Of a stretch of DNA of 64,000 nt, positions 60,136-64,000 are shown piece by piece (position 1 is the stretch's first letter; each line of letters begins with the position of its first letter). Made by a program: the position numbers and the translations under genes. Source of the stretch: Oscillatoriales cyanobacterium PMM_0080 (GTDB lineage: Bacteria > Cyanobacteriota > Cyanobacteriia > Cyanobacteriales > Microcoleaceae). Below the pieces are notes generated by a model, which saw only the letters and a list, made by a program, of their open reading frames with translations, ran no database searches and was not told the DNA's origin. The stretch spans positions 1 to 64,000 of the forward strand of contig CASBQF010000272.1 in the NCBI GenBank assembly GCA_949127775.1, read 5' to 3'.

Positions 60136-60498
60136 TCAACTTGCGCGTGGAACCCCCTCTAGAGCTTCTTCTTCCGTTTCAAAAATTTCAAACACAGAAT
60201 CCATCATGGTGACTTCAAACACCAGTTTAGCTTCGGGATGAACATTGCAAATTCGGAAACTTCCCTTAACTTTATCCGCATCACGCATACCTGCGACTAA
60301 CGAGGTCAGGCCAGAACTATCGATAAAGTTTACCTGACCAAGATTCACGACGACATGACGGCTGAGTTTGGAAATACACTCTTGCAACTTGAGGCGGAAT
60401 TGCCAAGCTGTCGTGATGTCCAATCGTCCTGTCGGTGCTAAGACGATAACTGTTGTACCGTCAGATAGCGTGTGGGTTTTTTGATCAATATGAATCAC
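60136..60498 (-). CDS. STAS-domain anti-sigma factor antagonist
   Basis: A ~120-residue single STAS domain: VIVLAPTGRLDITTAWQFR, HVVVNLGQVNFIDSSGLTSLVAGMRD with the phosphorylatable Ser of DSSG, then GSFRICNVHPEAKLVFEVTMMDSVFEIF. It acts as an antagonist that switches partners by Ser phosphorylation. No RsbW-like kinase or PP2C phosphatase is adjacent. The start is taken at GTG 60498, since GGAAGGG stands 4-9 bp upstream; the TTG start at 60513 would place that site inside the gene. hemF lies 62 bp upstream on the same strand. Confidence 0.88.
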   Translation of the reverse strand: MIHIDQKTHTLSDGTTVIVLAPTGRLDITTAWQFRLKLQECISKLSRHVVVNLGQVNFIDSSGLTSLVAGMRDADKVKGSFRICNVHPEAKLVFEVTMMDSVFEIFETEEEALEGVPRAS

Positions 60499-60559
60499 TG
60501 ACCCTTCCCTCAAATTTATGACTATTTATCGCTGTGGTTACTTTCTCAGTCAGTTTAAC

Positions 60560-61603
60560 TCAGGTCGGTGACTGCTGAGGCATCCAATTCGCCCAATCTT
60601 GCGGTTTTAAGAACTTTGAGTATAGTTCGGCTTCTGGAGAGTTGGGTTCTGGCTCGAAACAATACTCCCAGCGTACCAGAGGTGGCAGGGACATCAGAAT
60701 CGATTCGGTGCGTCCGTTGGTCTGGAGGCCAAAGGTTGTGCCCCGATCGTACACTAAGTTAAATTCAACGTAGCGGCCGCGGCGGTAAAGTTGGAAATCG
60801 CGCTGGCGTGAGCCGTATGCTTTCGATCGGTGTTTTTCAACAATTGGGGTGTAAGCGGGCAAAAACGCCCGACCGCAGTCCTGTACGAAGGCGAACAGCG
60901 ACTCCCAACTCCTAGGTTCCGGGTTGCCTGCATTCTTGCTGTACTCAGCAGCTTTCCCTTTGACATTTTGGTCGCGGTAAAGCGGGCCTTGAGCGTTTTG
61001 GTAGTCAAAAAACAGGCCACCGATGCCGCGGGTTTCTTGGCGGTGGGGCAGGTAGAAATATTCGTCGCACCACAGTTTAAAAGTCGGATAATAGTCCGAG
61101 TGGTGTTTGTCGCAAGCTGCTTTCAGAGTTTTGTGGAAATGAGCTGCATCTTCATCCAACAGGTAATAAGGAGTCAAATCGACACCGCCACCAAACCACC
61201 AAATCGGGCCCGCCTCAAAATAACGGTAATTCAGGTGAACCGTAGGCAAGTAGGGATTGCGGGGGTGCAGCACCATCGAAGTGCCAGTGGCATAGAAATC
61301 GTGACCCGCAGCTTCTGGGTGCTTGGTCAGAATCAAAGCCGGCAAACTTTCGCCCCACACTTGGGAAAAATTGACTCCGGCGCTTTCAAACAGATTGCCT
61401 TCGCGCATGACGCGAGAACGTCCGCCGCCCCCTTCGGAGCGTTCCCAAGAGTCCTCCTTAAATTTGCCGCCACCATCGAGTTGTTCGAGGGATTGACAAA
61501 TTTCGTCTTGTAGGCTTTTCATAAATTGGCTGACTCTAGCTCTAGAGTCAGCCGGCGGCAAAAACGGGGAAGTGGCTGTTTTAAGAGTTGTAGAAACTGT
61601 CAT
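60560..61603 (-). CDS. hemF: Oxygen-dependent coproporphyrinogen III oxidase
   Basis: HemF oxidatively decarboxylates coproporphyrinogen III to protoporphyrinogen IX using O2, on the path to heme, chlorophyll and bilins. The 347-residue protein has [16 protein letters not shown], the [27 protein letters not shown] segment with conserved His and Asp, [33 protein letters not shown], and [31 protein letters not shown]. The length is normal for bacteria/plastids. STAS lies 62 bp downstream and might share its transcript. Confidence 0.96.
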   Translation of the reverse strand: MTVSTTLKTATSPFLPPADSRARVSQFMKSLQDEICQSLEQLDGGGKFKEDSWERSEGGGGRSRVMREGNLFESAGVNFSQVWGESLPALILTKHPEAAGHDFYATGTSMVLHPRNPYLPTVHLNYRYFEAGPIWWFGGGVDLTPYYLLDEDAAHFHKTLKAACDKHHSDYYPTFKLWCDEYFYLPHRQETRGIGGLFFDYQNAQGPLYRDQNVKGKAAEYSKNAGNPEPRSWESLFAFVQDCGRAFLPAYTPIVEKHRSKAYGSRQRDFQLYRRGRYVEFNLVYDRGTTFGLQTNGRTESILMSLPPLVRWEYCFEPEPNSPEAELYSKFLKPQDWANWMPQQSPT

Positions 61604-61886
61604 CCGATTTTAGATTTTGGATTTTAGATTTTAGATTGAAGAATTGCGACCTTGAATCAATTCGGGGATTGTGACCAAATTGCTGTAGGTCGTAGAAATT
61701 CTTGGCGATCGGATTTGAGTCTTAGATGGGCGATGATTCTCAAATACCAGTCGTCATGTAATTATGCCACCGCAGGTCTGCAAATGATCGCAATGAAGAT
61801 ACATTAAAAAATAGCAACAAAAATATACTTACAACCTGCGATGGCAAATTATTTGACCCAATTGCAGAGCTATGGTGGAGAACACA
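61604..61886. repeat. hemF-mrp divergent region with heptamer repeat
   Basis: TTTTAGATTTTGGATTTTAG-type heptamers occupy 61608-61636, next to the hemF start. The remainder, to 61886, is the divergent promoter region. No other feature is seen. Confidence 0.6.
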
Positions 61887-62957
61887 ATGCCCAATACACT
61901 CGATGTTAGTTCAGTCTTAGAAATTTTGCGACCTGTGCAAGACCCCGAACTGCAAAAAAGTTTGGTGGAATTGAACATGATTCGTAACATCAAAATTGAC
62001 GGCGGTGTCGTCAGTTTTACCTTAGTGCTGACAACGCCTGCTTGTCCGCTGCGAGAATTCATTGTCGATGATTGCAAAAAAGCGGTCAAACAGTTGCCAG
62101 GAGTCGAAACAGTGGCTGTGGAGGTGACAGCCGAGACTCCGCAGCAGAAGGGAATGGTCGATCGCCAAGGCATTGAAGGCGTTAAAAATATTATCGCAAT
62201 TTCCAGCGGTAAAGGTGGCGTCGGCAAAAGCACGGTGGCGGTAAATGTGGCTGTAGCGCTGGCGCAAACCGGCGCTAAAGTCGGTTTGCTGGATGCGGAT
62301 ATATATGGGCCCAATGACCCGAATATGTTGGGTTTGGGTGATGCGAAAGTCATGGTTAGGGACGGAAAAAGTGGGGAAAGCCTCGAACCCGCCTTTAACT
62401 ACGGCGTCAAATTGGTGTCGATGGCGTTTTTAATTGAGAAAGACCAGCCTGTAATTTGGCGAGGCCCGATGTTGAATGGGATCATCCGCCAGTTCCTATA
62501 CCAGGTGAATTGGGGCGATTTAGACTATCTGATTGTGGATATGCCTCCGGGTACTGGAGACGCGCAGTTGACGATGGCGCAAGCGGTGCCGATGGCTGGT
62601 GTGGTAATTGTCACGACGCCGCAGACTGTCGCTTTGTTGGACTCCCGCAAGGGGTTGAAGATGTTCCAGCAGTTGGGAGTGTCGGTGTTGGGAATTGTGG
62701 AAAACATGAGCTATTTTGTGCCGCCGGATATGCCCGACAAGCAATATGATATTTTCGGTTCCGGTGGCGGGGAAAGGACGGCTGCTGAGTTGGGAGTGCC
62801 GCTGTTAGGCCGCATTCCGCTGGAAATTCCGTTGCGGGAAGGTGGCGATTCCGGTGTGCCGATCGTTGTAGGACAACCGGATTCTGCTTCGGCGAGGGAG
62901 TTGCGGGCGATCGCGGGAAGGATTGCGGGTAAAGTTTCTGTAGCAGCCTTAGCCTAA
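61887..62957 (+). CDS. mrp: Mrp/NBP35 family Fe-S carrier ATPase
   Basis: The 356-residue protein fuses an N-terminal MIP18/DUF59 domain (~1-100, VLEILRPVQDPELQKSLVELNMI) to a P-loop ATPase (deviant Walker A SSGKGGVGKST). It also has LLDADIYGPNDPNMLG, a metal/nucleotide region VDMPPGTGDAQLT and ENMSYF. The usual CxxC before IFGSGGG is absent (PPDMPDKQYD), as in many cyanobacterial Mrp proteins. It likely transfers Fe-S clusters, a need for photosystem I. ATG 61887 is favoured because GGTGGAG stands ~9 bp upstream; ATG 61872 lies on that site. Confidence 0.92.
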   Translation: MPNTLDVSSVLEILRPVQDPELQKSLVELNMIRNIKIDGGVVSFTLVLTTPACPLREFIVDDCKKAVKQLPGVETVAVEVTAETPQQKGMVDRQGIEGVKNIIAISSGKGGVGKSTVAVNVAVALAQTGAKVGLLDADIYGPNDPNMLGLGDAKVMVRDGKSGESLEPAFNYGVKLVSMAFLIEKDQPVIWRGPMLNGIIRQFLYQVNWGDLDYLIVDMPPGTGDAQLTMAQAVPMAGVVIVTTPQTVALLDSRKGLKMFQQLGVSVLGIVENMSYFVPPDMPDKQYDIFGSGGGERTAAELGVPLLGRIPLEIPLREGGDSGVPIVVGQPDSASARELRAIAGRIAGKVSVAALA

Positions 62958-62961
62958 ATTA

Positions 62962-63052
62962 CATTGGAATTAACATTACCCGAAATCAGGAGACGGCAGT
63001 GCCGTCTCCCTACCTGATTATTTTGGGGTAGGGAGACGGCATTGCCGTCTCC
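62962..63052. repeat. Dispersed palindrome, GGAGACGGCAGTGCCGT family (copy 4)
   Basis: AGGAGACGGCAGTGCCGTCTCCCTACC and its complement at ~63028-63052 form a long hairpin; the left flank ACATTGGAATTAACATTACC is preserved but the right end of the family is missing. It lies between mrp and ndhS. Confidence 0.85.
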
Positions 63053-63110
63053 GAACTCGATCGCCAAGAAACGTTAAACTATCAACAGCAAACACAACAT
63101 TCAAAAAATT

Positions 63111-63302
63111 ATGATTTTTCCTGGTTCAGCAGTTCGAGTTAAAGATAAGACCGAGATTTACTACGGCTTTCAAGGACAAGTCCAGCGAGTTACCGACGGG
63201 AAAGTCGCGGTATTGTTTGAAGGCGGCAATTGGGACAAGTTGATCGCGTTCCGGCTTTCGCAGTTGGAACTTGTCGATGCTACCGCTGGCCGGGCGAAAT
63301 AG
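63111..63302 (+). CDS. ndhS: NAD(P)H-quinone oxidoreductase subunit S (NdhS)
   Basis: The 63-residue protein matches Ndh[57 protein letters not shown]. It is a small SH3-like subunit that helps ferredoxin dock to the NDH-1 complex, for cyclic electron flow around photosystem I. The length and the GGNWDK region are typical. Heptamer repeats follow. Confidence 0.92.
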   Translation: MIFPGSAVRVKDKTEIYYGFQGQVQRVTDGKVAVLFEGGNWDKLIAFRLSQLELVDATAGRAK

Positions 63303-63419
63303 TCAGTAGTCAGTAGTCATTAGTCATTAGTCATTGTTCGTTGGTCTTTGGAAAAAAGATAATTGGTAAGCTAGCCAAAACTTGGAAACTCACTGAATAT
63401 CATTAATAACTAACAACAC

Positions 63420-63524
63420 ATAACTAATGACTAATAACTAATAACCAATAACTAATAACCAATAACCAATAACTAATAACCAATAACTAATAACTAATAA
63501 CCAATAACCAATAACCAATAACTA
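63420..63524. repeat. Long TAACTAA/TAACCAA heptamer array
   Basis: About 15 tandem heptamers TAACTAA/TAACCAA/TAACTAA run to within ~6 bp of the ATG at 63530; related TAGTCAT and GTCATTA heptamer-like units occur at 63303-63345. This is the STRR class, the longest array in the window. Confidence 0.9.
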
Positions 63525-63529
63525 AAATC

Positions 63530-64000
63530 ATGCGTTTACCTTTACCTCAATTTACTACAAAAGAGCGCCCTCCCGATCGCATTGCTGAAGTCATCGAGAC
63601 AGCAACGACAGAGTTTTTGGCTCAATGTTTGGAACCGGAAGACTTGAGTTTTCCGGTGATGCCGCCTTTTGGGAGTTGGGTGAAAGCCGAGGATGAAGAG
63701 TCAAAAAATCAAATCTACGGCGTGGTTTACCATGCTACCACTAGCCCGATCGACTCAGTGCATAGAGCTCGCGCTTTGGGTTTGTCGCTGGAAGAGTTGC
63801 GGGAAGAACAACCGCAGATTTTTGCGATGCTCAAAACCGAGTTTCGAGTGGCGATTGTGGGCTTTGAGACTGCGCCGGAAAGGTTCAACGGCAACGGCCC
63901 ATCTAGGGGTAAAATTTATCAGTATTTGCCACCACGCCCGCCACAAATCCACCAGGCGGTTTATCGCTGCGAACCGGATGAGGTGGTTGATTTTACGGTA
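63530..64000 (+). CDS. HAS-barrel-like protein, N-terminal part (runs off the window)
   Basis: The frame is open from ATG 63530 to the window end (157 codons). The protein starts MRLPLPQFTTKERPPDRIAEVIETATTEF and contains PVMPPFGSWVKAEDEESKNQIYGVVYHATTSPIDSVHRARALG, then FAMLKTEFRVAIVGFE. The beta-rich start resembles the HAS-barrel domain found at the N-terminus of HerA-type ATPases, but a stand-alone cyanobacterial protein of this kind is also common. The ATG is preceded by a heptamer array, not by a ribosome site. Confidence 0.6.
   Translation, partial: MRLPLPQFTTKERPPDRIAEVIETATTEFLAQCLEPEDLSFPVMPPFGSWVKAEDEESKNQIYGVVYHATTSPIDSVHRARALGLSLEELREEQPQIFAMLKTEFRVAIVGFETAPERFNGNGPSRGKIYQYLPPRPPQIHQAVYRCEPDEVVDFTV

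Overview
The window is chromosomal DNA from a filamentous cyanobacterium, most likely an Oscillatoriales member of the Microcoleus/Oscillatoria/Phormidium type. The gene content is photosynthetic: Psb29/Thf1, a CpcT/CpeT phycobilin lyase, NdhS, a cyanobacterial-type Hfq beside dapF, IspH and HemF. GCGATCGC/CGATCG (HIP1-like) words are very frequent, tandem heptanucleotide repeats (STRR type) occur repeatedly, and palindromic repeats fill most gaps. The genus is an inference from style and content; no rRNA or tRNA gene was seen.

Layout. 0-6 kb: the 3' end of one ammonium transporter, an SGNH hydrolase, a complete second ammonium transporter behind a candidate NtcA box, a GxxExxY cassette lying next to its own internally deleted miniature copy, and ispH. 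6-13.7 kb: signalling genes, namely a CHASE3 histidine kinase overlapping an Rcp1-like response regulator, a large hybrid kinase, a coiled-coil protein and a PixH-like CheY protein. 13.9-31.8 kb: a surface-polysaccharide locus. A tyrosine autokinase/chain-length regulator (Wzc-like) and an export porin (Wza-like) run leftward. A polymerase/ligase (Wzy-like), a flippase (Wzx-like), about seven known or probable glycosyltransferases, an NAD-dependent epimerase and a WecG/TagA transferase run rightward. Together they make a complete Wzx/Wzy-type assembly and export set, probably for exopolysaccharide or sheath.

32-39 kb holds small secreted proteins, a DUF362 protein and an aspartase/fumarase-family lyase. 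39.3-45.9 kb is the most accessory-looking part. It has a Helicase_C_3 protein followed by an XPB-type helicase, convergent with a translationally coupled pair of an ABC-type ATPase and a small acidic protein with TOPRIM-like motifs, then a frameshifted XisI-like remnant. The coupled pair is the best candidate here for an undescribed, possibly defensive, system. 45.9-57.5 kb: metabolic and housekeeping genes (Fe-ADH family dehydrogenase, aminotransferase, dapF, hfq, CPA2 antiporter, acyltransferase, M23 peptidase, ComFB). 57.6-64 kb: photosynthesis-related genes (psb29, cpcT, hemF, mrp, ndhS), a STAS protein and the start of a HAS-barrel-like gene.

Non-coding DNA is dominated by dispersed palindromic families, several with three or more copies inside the window. 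They are often inserted between genes and sometimes in frame inside genes (dapF, the dehydrogenase, the CHASE3 kinase). No complete insertion sequence, CRISPR array or RNA gene was recognised.
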